DNA from: Guyparkeria sp. SCN-R1
GTDB taxonomy: Bacteria; Pseudomonadota; Gammaproteobacteria; Halothiobacillales; Halothiobacillaceae
Reading direction: 5' to 3'
Length of the DNA stretch: 64,000 bases
Assembly: GCF_003932495.1 (NCBI RefSeq)
Contig: NZ_QZMT01000002.1
Location: forward strand, 105,881-169,880
Below, one piece after another: positions 35,055 through 43,306 of the stretch. The notes below the pieces were generated by a model, which was not told the DNA's origin, did no database searches, and saw nothing but the letters and a program-made list of their open reading frames with translations. The translations under genes were made by a program, and so were the position numbers. Each line of letters opens with the position of its first letter. Position 1 is the stretch's first letter.

Positions 35055-37198
35055 GCCTCGTCGCCCAGCTCGATCGGCAACCGGCGGATCGGCTTGCCGG
35101 TCAGGCTTGCCAGCGCGTTGACCACGGCCGGCGCCAGCGGCGGCAACCCCGGCTCGCCCACGCCACCCGGTGGCTGGCCCGAATCGACGATGCCCACCTC
35201 GACCTCGGGCATCTGGTCGATGCTCACGGCCTGGTAGTCGTTGAAGTTCTGCTCCTGGACCCGGCCGTTCTTGATGGTGACCTTGCCGAACAGGGCGGCG
35301 GTCAGACCGTAGGCAATCGAGGAGTGCACCTGGCGCTCGACCCCGGCCGGGTTGACCGCGATGCCGCAGTCCAGCGCGCACCAGACCTTGTGCACCCGTG
35401 GCTTGCCGTCCTCGATCGAGACCTCGGCGACCTGAGCGCAATAACTGCCGAACGACTTGGCTAGCGCCACGCCGCGGGCACGACCCTCGGGCACCTCGCC
35501 GCCCCAGTCGGCCATCTCGGCGGCACGCCTGAGCACGCCGACGTGCCGCGAGTCGTCCTCGAGCAATTTCAGCCGATACTCCACCGGATCGGCATCGGCC
35601 CGGCGGGCGAGCTCGTCGAGAAACGACTCGACGATGTAGGCGTTGTGCGAGTGACCCACCGAGCGCCAGAACCCGACCGGGATACCCGGGTCGACATTCG
35701 CATAGGACACGGCGATGTTTTCGATCTGATAGGGGTGATCCGTCGCGCCTTCGACGGCAGCCGGATCGATGCCGTCCTTGACCATGCCGGGCGCGACACG
35801 CGACCAAATCGACGGACCGGCGATGCGATGCACCCAGGTCACGGGCAGACCGTCATCGCCAAGGGTGGCCGACAGCTCGTTGTAGGCCGCCGGCCGGTAG
35901 AAGTCGTGGCGCACGTCGTCCGGACGCGAGTAGATCACCTTGACCGGGCGACCGGCGCGCTTGGACAGCTCGACCGCCTCGCGGACGAAGTCGGTCTCGA
36001 AGCGACGGCCGAAACCGCCGCCGAGGAAGGTGGTATGCACCGTGACCTTGTCCTTGTCGACGCCGGCGACCTCGGCGGCCACCTTCTGTACCGAGCCCGG
36101 TGCCTGGGTCGGCACCCACAGGGTCACGCCATCCTCGGTGACCGAGGCGGTAGCGTTCATCGGCTCCATGGTCGTGTGGGCCAGATACGGCACGCGATAG
36201 GTCGCGCTATGGGTGTTCTCGTCATTGCCCAGCGCATCGGCACCACGACCCTCGCTACGCGCGGAGCGGGCATCCTCCTTGATCCGCTCCTGGAATTGCG
36301 CGTCGATCGCCTCGTCGTCGAGGTCGGCCAGATCACCCTCGTCCCACTCGATCGAGAGCTTGCCGCGCGCCTGGTCGGCACTCCACCAGTCACGCGCCAG
36401 CACCGCCACGCCGTGATCGAGCTCGATCACGTCCTCGACCCCATCGGCCTTGCGGGCCTCGTCGGCGTCCACCGACTTGAGCTTGCCGCCGAATACAGGG
36501 CAACGCTCGATGCTGGCCTGCAGCAGGCCATCCGGGCGGGCATCGATGCCGAAATCCGCCTGGCCGGTGACTTTCTGCGGCGAATCGAGGCGCTTGGTCG
36601 GCTTGCCGATGATGCGAAAGTCCTTGCGGTCCTTGGTGAAGACCTCTTCCGGTGGCTCGAGCTGGGCGGCATCGGCGACCAGGTCCTTGTATTCGACCTG
36701 CCGACCACTGGCGGTGTGCACCACGACACCCGGCTCGGTACGCAACTCGTCGAACGGCACATCCCAGCGGTTTGCCGCGGCCTGCACCAGCATTTCGCGG
36801 GTCGCCGCGCCCACCTCGCGCAGCTTGGTGTAGAAACCGCGCACGGTGGCACTGCCGCCGGTGACCTGGCTGCCAAGCGCCGGGTTGGCGTAGGCCTCGT
36901 CGGCGGGGGCGAACCGCGTGTCGAACTCGCCCCAGGGCAGGTCGAGCTCTTCTGCGATCATCATCGGGATCACCGTCATCGCGCCCTGGCCCATCTCGGA
37001 ACCCGAGATGGTGAGCATCGTGCGACCGTCGGGGTGCATCTCGATCCAGGCGTTGGGTTCGAACACGCCCGCCGACCCCGACGCGCCTGACGTACCGTCG
37101 GCGGCCATGGCCGACTCGGGGGCGCCGAAACGAAAGCCGACCAGCAAGCCGCCGCCCACGGCGGCGGATACCTTGAGAAACTGCCTGCGCGTGGTCAT
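35051..37198 (-). CDS. Tat-exported molybdopterin-binding hydroxylase large subunit (IorB-like)
   Basis: 715 residues of the xanthine dehydrogenase/aldehyde oxidase superfamily, of the isoquinoline 1-oxidoreductase beta type. The N-terminus [22 protein letters not shown] is a twin-arginine signal (RRQFLK) with AMA near residue 32 as a likely cleavage site, so it acts in the periplasm. Moco-domain blocks include [39 protein letters not shown] and the catalytic Glu in [18 protein letters not shown] near the C-terminus. The ATG at 37196-37198 overlaps the 2Fe-2S subunit gene by 4 bp (ATGA). The substrate (aldehyde, N-heterocycle or other) is not predictable. Confidence 0.9.
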   Translation of the reverse strand: MTTRRQFLKVSAAVGGGLLVGFRFGAPESAMAADGTSGASGSAGVFEPNAWIEMHPDGRTMLTISGSEMGQGAMTVIPMMIAEELDLPWGEFDTRFAPADEAYANPALGSQVTGGSATVRGFYTKLREVGAATREMLVQAAANRWDVPFDELRTEPGVVVHTASGRQVEYKDLVADAAQLEPPEEVFTKDRKDFRIIGKPTKRLDSPQKVTGQADFGIDARPDGLLQASIERCPVFGGKLKSVDADEARKADGVEDVIELDHGVAVLARDWWSADQARGKLSIEWDEGDLADLDDEAIDAQFQERIKEDARSARSEGRGADALGNDENTHSATYRVPYLAHTTMEPMNATASVTEDGVTLWVPTQAPGSVQKVAAEVAGVDKDKVTVHTTFLGGGFGRRFETDFVREAVELSKRAGRPVKVIYSRPDDVRHDFYRPAAYNELSATLGDDGLPVTWVHRIAGPSIWSRVAPGMVKDGIDPAAVEGATDHPYQIENIAVSYANVDPGIPVGFWRSVGHSHNAYIVESFLDELARRADADPVEYRLKLLEDDSRHVGVLRRAAEMADWGGEVPEGRARGVALAKSFGSYCAQVAEVSIEDGKPRVHKVWCALDCGIAVNPAGVERQVHSSIAYGLTAALFGKVTIKNGRVQEQNFNDYQAVSIDQMPEVEVGIVDSGQPPGGVGEPGLPPLAPAVVNALASLTGKPIRRLPIELGDEA

Positions 37199-37692
37199 GC
37201 CGACACCTCCTGGTTGTCACTCTGGACATCAGAACCGGCCATCTTGGCCCGGGCCGCGTGCTTGATCGCCGCGCGAATCTGGTTGTAGGTACCGCAACGG
37301 CAAAGATTGCCCTTCATCGCCCGGTCGATGTCCTCGTCGGAGGGGTCCGGGTTGTCGGCCAACAGCGCGGCGGCCTGCATGATCTGGCCGGACTGGCAAT
37401 AGCCACACTGCGGGGCGTCCTCGGCCACCCAGGCCAGTTGCACCGGGTGATCACCGGCCGAGGAAAGCCCTTCGATGGTGGTGATTTCCTTGCCGTCCGC
37501 GGAGGCGACCGGCGTGACGCATGAGCGCGTCGCCTCGCCATCGACGTGGACCGTGCAGGCACCGCACAGCCCGGCGCCACAGCCGAACTTGGTGCCGGTC
37601 AGGCCGATATAGTCACGAATGGCCCACAGCAGGGGCATGTCATCGGCGACCTCGAGGGTCACGGATCGCCCATTGATGGTGAGTGTTGCCAC
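37195..37692 (-). CDS. 2Fe-2S small subunit of the molybdo-hydroxylase (IorA-like)
   Basis: 165 residues with two [2Fe-2S] clusters. The plant-ferredoxin-type motif is [16 protein letters not shown] (about 38-53), and the C-terminal helical cluster motif has [12 protein letters not shown] and [11 protein letters not shown] (about 94-105 and 130-140). It passes electrons from the Moco subunit to an acceptor, probably a cytochrome. It has no signal peptide of its own; it would leave the cytoplasm hitchhiking on the Tat-signal-bearing large subunit. First gene of an operon with the large subunit, xdhC and the mocA-like gene. Confidence 0.92.
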   Translation of the reverse strand: MATLTINGRSVTLEVADDMPLLWAIRDYIGLTGTKFGCGAGLCGACTVHVDGEATRSCVTPVASADGKEITTIEGLSSAGDHPVQLAWVAEDAPQCGYCQSGQIMQAAALLADNPDPSDEDIDRAMKGNLCRCGTYNQIRAAIKHAARAKMAGSDVQSDNQEVSA

Positions 37693-37847
37693 GGCGGTTC
37701 TCCCTGAGTTGAATGCAGAGTCACGAACGCCCCGGTTGCCGGGGCGATCAGGACAGTGCCAAGGAGACTAGACCGTCATTGCCGGGTCGCAATATGTTTT
37801 GAGAAACAGATCGGTGCCGGCGGGACGCTGCGCGGGGGAGTCGCGCC

Positions 37848-38549
37848 TCAGGCCCGGTCGGTGATCAGGCCGTCGGCGATGTGCAGGGTGCGATCCATCC
37901 GGGCGGCCAGCTCGAGATCGTGGGTGACCAGCACGATGGCGCTGCCCATCGCCTGATTGAGCTCGAGCATCGCCTGAAAGATCGCCTCGGTGCTGCGGGT
38001 ATCGAGGTTGCCGGTGGGCTCGTCGGCCAGCACCACCGCCGGCCGGGTGACCAGCGCCCGGGCAATGGCGACGCGCTGGCGCTCACCGCCCGAGAGTTCA
38101 CCGGGACGGTGATCGAGCCGATGCCCCAGCCCGACGCGCTCGAGCAGGGCGCGCGCCTGCGATTCGGCCTGCTCGCGCGGTTCGCGGCGGATGATCAGGG
38201 GCATGGCGACGTTGGTCAGCGCCGAGAATTCCGGCAACAGGTGATGGGCCTGATAGACGAAACCCAGATGCTGGTTGCGGAGCAACCCCCGACGGCGCTC
38301 GCCCATGGCCGAGAAACGCTGGCCTGCCAGCCACACCTCGCCCTCGGTGGGCTGGTCGAGTCCCGCCAGCAGCGAGAGCAGGCTGGACTTGCCCGCCCCG
38401 GAGGCACCGACGATCGCCATTCGCTCACCGGCGTGAATGGCCAGGTCGATGCCGCGCAGCACCTCGACATTGAGACTGCCCTCGCGGAAGGTGCGGGTGA
38501 GTCCCTTGGCCTCGAGTACCAAACGAGGGGTATCGGGGAGATCATTCAT
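37848..38549 (-). CDS. lolD: Lipoprotein-releasing system ATP-binding protein
   Basis: 233 residues. It powers LolCDE-type release of outer-membrane lipoproteins to LolA. Walker A is GASGAGKSS (about 48-56), the signature [16 protein letters not shown] (about 148-163), Walker [13 protein letters not shown], and the H-loop [12 protein letters not shown]. The [16 protein letters not shown] segment is typical of LolD and MacB relatives. It follows the permease gene by 14 bp. A separate LolE is not seen here, so a single LolF-like permease may form the dimer. Confidence 0.95.
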   Translation of the reverse strand: MNDLPDTPRLVLEAKGLTRTFREGSLNVEVLRGIDLAIHAGERMAIVGASGAGKSSLLSLLAGLDQPTEGEVWLAGQRFSAMGERRRGLLRNQHLGFVYQAHHLLPEFSALTNVAMPLIIRREPREQAESQARALLERVGLGHRLDHRPGELSGGERQRVAIARALVTRPAVVLADEPTGNLDTRSTEAIFQAMLELNQAMGSAIVLVTHDLELAARMDRTLHIADGLITDRA

Positions 38550-38563
38550 AACGCAGGGCCTCG

Positions 38564-39811
38564 TTATTCATAGCGGAGCGCTTGGGCCGGCTGGACACGG
38601 GAGGCGCGCCACGCGGGATACAGCGTGGCCAGGAACGAGAGCGCGAAGGCCATCAGGCCTATCAGGCCGACGTCGCCCCAGTCGAGCCGTGAGGGCACTT
38701 CGCTGATGTAATAGACGTCCGCAGGCATGAACTGGGTGCCGACCAAATCTTCGATCCAGGGCACGATCACGCCGATGTTCTCGGCAATCAGCACGCCCAC
38801 GCCCACCCCGACCAGCGTGCCGATCAGACCGATCACCACCCCGGTGATGATGAAGATCATCATGATCGAACCCGGGCTGGCGCCGAGCGTGCGCAATATG
38901 GCGATGTCGCCCTGCTTGTCGGTGACCAGCATCACGAGCGTCGAGACGATATTGAACGCGGCCACCGCCACGATCAGCGACAGGATGATGAACATCACCG
39001 TGCGCTCGATCTGGATGGCGCGGAAGAAATTGGCGTTCGACTGGGTCCAGTCCTGCGCCACGTACGGGTAGCCCAGCCGCTGGTTGAGATCCCGCGCCAC
39101 GGCCGGCGCACCGAAGATGTCGTCGAGTTTGAGACGCAGCCCCGAGACGCCTTCGCCGGTGCGGAACAGCGCCTGGGCATCGGCCATGTGGATCATCGCC
39201 GTGCCGCGGTCGTACTCGTACATGCCGACCTCGAACAGCCCCACCACGGTAAAGCGCCGCTGGCGCAGCATGCCGCCGACCGGGGTGACTGCGACGTCCG
39301 CGCTGATAAGCATCAATCGGTCCCCCAGCTCCACGCCCAGCGAGCGCGCCAGCGCCGAGCCCAGCACGATGCCGAACTCGCCCGGTTCGAGGGCGTCAAG
39401 CGCCCCCTCCTTCATGTGCGCTCCGATGTCGGTGACCGGCGATTCCCGCTCCGGCTCAATGCCGCGGATAATCGCCCCCGAGACCTCCGAGGAGGCCGAC
39501 AGCATGGCCTCGGCCTGCACGTAGGGCGCGACCGCCTGCACCGACGGCTCCTCGCCGACCCGCTCGGCGACCGTCTGCCAGTCACCCAGTGAGCCGCCCC
39601 GCTCGCTGACAGTGACGTGCGCGGTCATTCCGAGGATGCGCTCGCGCAGCTCGTCCTGGAAGCCGTTCATCACCGAGATCACCACGATCAGGGCGGTCAC
39701 GCCGAGGGTGATGCCAATGATCGAGGTGGCCGAAATGAACGACACAAACCGGTTGCGTCGTTTGGCGCGCGTGTAGCGCAACCCGATCATCCATTCGAAT
39801 GTCCGCCGCAT
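38564..39811 (-). CDS. lolC: Lipoprotein-releasing ABC transporter permease (LolC/LolE family)
   Basis: 415 residues. One N-terminal transmembrane helix (about 22-45: [27 protein letters not shown]), a periplasmic domain, and three C-terminal helices (about 270, 315 and 380), with the FtsX-like loop ([24 protein letters not shown]). The LolC/E N-terminal signature [21 protein letters not shown] is present. The ATG at 39809-39811 ([10 protein letters not shown]) is used; the frame extends 96 codons upstream without homology. The only LolC/E gene here, so the system may work with this one permease. Confidence 0.93.
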   Translation of the reverse strand: MRRTFEWMIGLRYTRAKRRNRFVSFISATSIIGITLGVTALIVVISVMNGFQDELRERILGMTAHVTVSERGGSLGDWQTVAERVGEEPSVQAVAPYVQAEAMLSASSEVSGAIIRGIEPERESPVTDIGAHMKEGALDALEPGEFGIVLGSALARSLGVELGDRLMLISADVAVTPVGGMLRQRRFTVVGLFEVGMYEYDRGTAMIHMADAQALFRTGEGVSGLRLKLDDIFGAPAVARDLNQRLGYPYVAQDWTQSNANFFRAIQIERTVMFIILSLIVAVAAFNIVSTLVMLVTDKQGDIAILRTLGASPGSIMMIFIITGVVIGLIGTLVGVGVGVLIAENIGVIVPWIEDLVGTQFMPADVYYISEVPSRLDWGDVGLIGLMAFALSFLATLYPAWRASRVQPAQALRYE

Positions 39812-40119
39812 GCAGACCCCTGCTGTGCTGTAGGTGAATATCGTGAGAGAGCCGACATGAATCGACTCGTCGTGGGCCTTTTCGACCGTGAAACCGCCGA
39901 TTCGTGCCCACGTATCGGGACGAGAGTCTAACCCGCGCCGCCGGTCATCCCGCTTGCAGCCAACGGCGGCGTGACGCAGACTAGCGACAATCGCGCCGAA
40001 CACCCCGCCGCGCCGGCCGCCGGGCCGCCCCCAGCGGGGCATCGGCACCGCCCGGCCACCGGGGCGCGACAGACGATCATTCAGGGAACGAGTCATCAAT
40101 GCAAGACAAGGAGCCGATC
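39812..40119. other. 308-bp intergenic region with no recognised element
   Basis: This gap separates divergent lolC and a small secreted-protein gene. It is GC-rich and carries short GC-rich inverted segments, such as GCCGGCCGCCGGGC near 40010, but I see no terminator, riboswitch or repeat shared with the rest of the window. It should contain at least two promoters, which I could not place with confidence. Confidence 0.6.
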
Positions 40120-40422
40120 ATGACCCCGCTGACGCATCTCGCCCGGCCGCTGGCCGTCGCCCTGCTGGCACTCGCCGGCATCCTGGCCGCCAGCCCGACA
40201 CTCGCCCAGGGCGGCGACCGCTCGGCCGCGGTCCACGGCCTGACCCAGGAGCAGGTCATCGCCCGTTTCGGCGAGCCGGAGCGTCGCCACGCCCCCGTGC
40301 CCGCCACGGGCAAACACCCCACGCCGCCGATCACGCGCTGGGATTACGCCGACTTCAGCATCTTCTTCGAGAAGCGCATCGCGCTACACCGCGTCGAGCA
40401 CGGGAAATTCCCGCCCGAGTGA
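40120..40422 (+). CDS. Small secreted protein of unknown function (SmpA-like fold possible)
   Basis: 100 residues. A signal peptide is clear (MTPLTHLARPLAVALLALAGILAASPTLAQ, AxA-type site after TLA near residue 29). The mature part has a GLTQEQVIARFGEPERR stretch, a pattern common in BamE/SmpA-like domains (G-t-x-x-e-V-x-x-x-x-G-x-P), followed by WDYADFSIFFEKRIALHRV. The ATG at 40120 is supported by AAGGAG 7 bp upstream; an earlier ATG at 40099 is 7 codons longer. No neighbour suggests a function; it precedes a DUF2892 gene by 50 bp. Confidence 0.7.
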   Translation: MTPLTHLARPLAVALLALAGILAASPTLAQGGDRSAAVHGLTQEQVIARFGEPERRHAPVPATGKHPTPPITRWDYADFSIFFEKRIALHRVEHGKFPPE

Positions 40423-40472
40423 CTACACTCCGGGCATGGACTTTTTAACCCGCTCAACCGGAGGATGCTGAG

Positions 40473-40688
40473 ATGACTGCCAACGTGGGAATGATCGACA
40501 AGTGGTTGCGCATCGTGGTCGGCGTCTTGCTGATCGCCTTGGCGCTGTTTGGCGTGATCGGCTGGTGGGGTTACATCGGCATCATTCCTCTCGCCACCGG
40601 CGTGATCAACTTCTGCCCGGTCTACAAGCTGATCGGTTTCGACACGCGTGGCGCGGGGGTCGACAAGTCCGGAGACGGCCCGGCCTGA
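40473..40688 (+). CDS. DUF2892 small inner-membrane protein
   Basis: 71 residues. Typical DUF2892 N-terminus (TANVGMIDKWLRIVVGVLLIALAL) and a second hydrophobic block (WGYIGIIPLATGVINFCPVYKLIG), with the CP-x-Y motif seen in YgaP-type membrane domains. It has two helices and no catalytic rhodanese domain here. A GGAGGATGCTGAG ribosome-binding region precedes the ATG. Its Cys is possibly redox- or sulfur-related, but that is only an analogy with YgaP. Confidence 0.85.
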   Translation: MTANVGMIDKWLRIVVGVLLIALALFGVIGWWGYIGIIPLATGVINFCPVYKLIGFDTRGAGVDKSGDGPA

Positions 40689-40800
40689 CCGCCACGGCGG
40701 CAGTGCCCGGGGAACCTCGCCCCTTTGCGAGAATCCCACTTGAACCGATCCGGCTAACGGCCGATCCAGAAACACGCCCCGCCCCACCGGGATGCCCTAG

Positions 40801-41065
40801 GGAAGCTCTGCACGAATACGCAATGCCTCTGGCTTACCGGCTTGTTCGCCATCAAGGCGCCGATTGGAAGGTGGGCTCATTGCCCGGCGAGAATCGGCAA
40901 CACCGATGGCGGGCAAGCCGGCAAGCCCCGCAGGGCGGGCCGCCAAGCGCCCATCTGCGGTGTTGCAGCGCTTGCCAATGACCATCGCCATTGGTCGGCG
41001 CACTGCGCCTTGCATCTGGACGCCTGGCGACCCGCAGAGGCGTTGCGTATTCGTGCAGAGCTTCC
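40801..41065. mobile_element. MITE-like element with 31-bp terminal repeats and CTAG duplication
   Basis: The terminal inverted repeats 40801-40831 and 41035-41065 match at 30 of 31 positions, starting GGAAGCTCTGCACGAATACG. Both ends are flanked directly by CTAG (40797-40800 and 41066-41069), a 4-bp target duplication of the CTAR type produced by IS5-family transposases. The 265-bp element has no convincing coding frame. Its ends resemble those of the element at 9180-9388. It makes up most of the 423-bp gap between the DUF2892 gene and the beta-propeller gene, with nothing else recognised there. Confidence 0.85.
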
Positions 41066-41111
41066 CTAGTGGGGCGAGGCGTTCCCATGTCTGCTCACCC
41101 TGTCGCTGATC

Positions 41112-42161
41112 ATGGCCCTCATCGAACGTGACCCACACCGCTGGCCAACCGGGCTGCTGCTCCTACTGCTTGGAGCCGCCAGCATTCCCCTGTGGGCCGC
41201 ACCACCCGCCCCGGCGGAGCGCGAGTTGCCGAGCGCCATCGACGAGGCATCCGGGCTGACACAGTCCGGCCAGCATGCCGGGCTGCTCTGGACGCACAAC
41301 GACAACATCAACGACCCCGGCTCCATGCAGCGCGTCACCCCGCTCGTGCATGGCATCGACCACGAAGGGCGACGCCTGCTGAGCCTCGAACTGGACGGGG
41401 TGACCCAACGCGACTGGGAGGCGATCGACAGCTTCCGAATCGATGGCTCGCACAGCCTGGTGGTCGCCGACACCGGCGACAATCGCGACAGCTGGCCGGA
41501 TTACGCGCTGTGGTTCATCGACGAGCCGACCGAACTGCCACGATCGGTCACGACACACACCACCACGCCGACCCATCTGCTGCGCTTTCGCTATCCTGAC
41601 GGGCCGGCCGATACCGAGGCCATGGTTGTCGACCCGCATGACGACCAGATCCTGGTGCTCACCAAGCGTGAGGACCCGCCGCGCCTGTTCGCCCTGCCAC
41701 TGTCGGCACGCCAGCCGTTCCCCGACGAGGGCAGCCCGCGTGAGCGCCTGGCCAGTGCCGAGGTGCACGAAGCACGCCTGCTGGGCCCGATGGGCGGCCT
41801 GGCACCCACCGACCCGATCAACTGGCTGCTCTCGCCGCTGACCGGCCGCCAGACCAGCCTGCCCACCGGCATGGCGCTATCGCCCGACGGCCGCCTGCTG
41901 GCGGTACTGACCTACTCGTCGTTGTATTTCTTCCGCCGCGATGTGGGTGAACGCTGGAGCGAGGCCATTCGCCAACCGGTCGCATCGCGCTCGCTGCCCC
42001 GCATCGAGCAGTGGGAAGGCATCGCCTTCGACCACGACGCCAGCCAGTTGCACATCGTGCGCGAGGGCACGGGACCGGGCACCCTGCTTCACTTGGAGGT
42101 CCCCGAGGCGGCTCGCGTGAAGCACGACTCGCAGACGGCCGAGGCGCAGGAGCCCGACTGA
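41112..42161 (+). CDS. Secreted beta-propeller-like protein of unknown function
   Basis: 349 residues. An N-terminal hydrophobic signal (GLLLLLLGAASIPLWA, about 14-29, with a likely AxA site) is followed by a repetitive beta-strand-rich body: LWTHNDN, WEAIDSFRIDG, LVVADTGDNRDSWPDYALW, TEAMVVDPHDDQILVLTKRE, PTGMALSPDGRLLAVLTYSS, EGIAFDHDASQLHIVREG. These recurring 'value + DP/DG' turns fit a blade-type propeller. No catalytic motif is identifiable. It starts 46 bp after the MITE-like element and is followed by acyP 23 bp on. Not assigned to a named family. Confidence 0.72.
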   Translation: MALIERDPHRWPTGLLLLLLGAASIPLWAAPPAPAERELPSAIDEASGLTQSGQHAGLLWTHNDNINDPGSMQRVTPLVHGIDHEGRRLLSLELDGVTQRDWEAIDSFRIDGSHSLVVADTGDNRDSWPDYALWFIDEPTELPRSVTTHTTTPTHLLRFRYPDGPADTEAMVVDPHDDQILVLTKREDPPRLFALPLSARQPFPDEGSPRERLASAEVHEARLLGPMGGLAPTDPINWLLSPLTGRQTSLPTGMALSPDGRLLAVLTYSSLYFFRRDVGERWSEAIRQPVASRSLPRIEQWEGIAFDHDASQLHIVREGTGPGTLLHLEVPEAARVKHDSQTAEAQEPD

Positions 42162-42184
42162 ATCCAGATCCGAGGGAGATGACC

Positions 42185-42463
42185 ATGGCAGACATCACCC
42201 GGCGACACGTGCATGTCAGCGGACGCGTGCAGGGCGTGTTCTTCCGCGACTTCACCCGGCAGCAGGCGCAGGCGCTGGGACTGGCCGGCTGGGTCCGCAA
42301 CCTCGACGACGGCCGGGTGGAGGCGGTATTCGAAGGCGACACGGCTGCGGTGTCGACGATGCTGGAAAAACTGCGTGACGGGCCGCCACGGGCACGGGTC
42401 GAGGATCTCGCGGTGCGCGAGGAGCCGCCCGAGGGGCTGGACGACTTTGTGATAGCCGGCTAA
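42185..42463 (+). CDS. acyP: Acylphosphatase
   Basis: 92 residues. It hydrolyses carboxyl-phosphate bonds. The signature V-x-G-x-V-Q-G-V-x-(F/Y)-R is present (VSGRVQGVFFRDFTRQQA, about 11-28, with the catalytic Arg), followed by GLAGWVRNLDDGRVEAVFEGD (catalytic Asn near residue 39). Length is normal. The ATG at 42185 follows a GAGGGAG ribosome-binding site; an ATG two codons upstream is also possible. It shares a strand with the preceding propeller gene. Confidence 0.93.
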   Translation: MADITRRHVHVSGRVQGVFFRDFTRQQAQALGLAGWVRNLDDGRVEAVFEGDTAAVSTMLEKLRDGPPRARVEDLAVREEPPEGLDDFVIAG

Positions 42464-42503
42464 GGCCGCAGACCGGGATTGGGGGCGCGCGGAGCGTAAC
42501 CGT

Positions 42504-43199
42504 TCAGCCGGACAGGCGCGCGCCGGCCACCAGCAGCTGGTAGACGCCGAAGGCGATCACCATGCCGCCGGCGACCCGGCGCACCCAGGGCCGGCGCACG
42601 AACGCCGACAACTGCCCGGCGAACGCGCCCATCGCGAGCAGGTTGGGCAACGTGCCCAGGCCAAAGCCGAGCATCAGCAGCGCGCCCTGCAACGGGCCGC
42701 CCGCCGACAGCGCCCAGATGAGCACGCTGTAGACCAGCCCGCAGGGCAGCCAGCCCCACACCAGCCCCAGTCCGAATGCCTGCGTGGGCGTGCTCACCGG
42801 CATCAGGCGACGCCCCACCGGCTCGATAAAGCGCCACAGCCGCGAGCCGAAGCGCTCGATCCGCGTCAGCCCGAACCACCAGCCGCCGACGTACAGCCCC
42901 ATCATCACCATGAACAGCCCGGCGATGCCCAGCAGCACCAACTGGGCCTGCTGCATCGGCACCAGCGACAGCCCCAGCAGACCGATCGTCCCGGCAATCG
43001 CCCCGGCGACGGTGTAGGAGGTGATCCGGGCGAGGTTGTAGGCAAGCAGGTAGGGGAACAGCCGCGAGGCGCGCTCGCGCGTCTCGGCGGGCAGGCCGAA
43101 GGTCAGCGCACCGACGATCCCGCCGCACATGCCGACGCAGTGCACACCGCCGAAAAACCCGACGGCCAGGGCGGCGAAGAAACTGACGTTTTCCGGCAT
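42504..43199 (-). CDS. TauE/SafE-like membrane protein with HCxGMCGG motif
   Basis: 231 residues, about six transmembrane helices. The N-terminal motif GGVHCVGMCGGIVGAL (about residues 16-31), the WGWLPCGLVYSVLIWAL block and a second related LGFGLGTLPNLL repeat are the signature of the sulfite exporter TauE/SafE-like subgroup that often sits near cytochrome oxidase or copper-related genes. The conserved Cys residues could carry metal or thiol chemistry; transport of a sulfur compound or metal is possible but unproven. The ATG at 43199 is used. It is divergent from hrpA. Confidence 0.8.
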   Translation of the reverse strand: MPENVSFFAALAVGFFGGVHCVGMCGGIVGALTFGLPAETRERASRLFPYLLAYNLARITSYTVAGAIAGTIGLLGLSLVPMQQAQLVLLGIAGLFMVMMGLYVGGWWFGLTRIERFGSRLWRFIEPVGRRLMPVSTPTQAFGLGLVWGWLPCGLVYSVLIWALSAGGPLQGALLMLGFGLGTLPNLLAMGAFAGQLSAFVRRPWVRRVAGGMVIAFGVYQLLVAGARLSG

Positions 43200-43293
43200 G
43201 GGGCAACCTCTGCGTGAGTGCGTGTTCGGCCCGGGCCATCGGGCGACTAACCATCCGTGTCCAGTATGTGGCGATCCAACCCATGCCATCTCG

Positions 43294-43299
43294 TACAAT
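43294..43299 (+). promoter_or_regulatory. TACAAT -10-like element 8 bp before the hrpA start
   Basis: TACAAT is followed by GGGTCGG and then the ATG at 43307. A transcript beginning about 7 bp after it would start at the initiation codon, hinting at a leaderless message. No convincing -35 lies 17 bp upstream. Confidence 0.3.
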
Positions 43300-43306
43300 G
43301 GGTCGG

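Noticed and set aside
35055..35807. Extension of xdhC upstream over the large subunit gene
   Set aside because: It is an out-of-frame shadow of the hydroxylase gene. The GTG overlap at 35052-35054 fits the XdhC N-terminus.
39812..40099. N-terminal extension of lolC to 40099
   Set aside because: The added 96 residues lack homology to LolC/E, whose start aligns with [13 protein letters not shown] at 39811.
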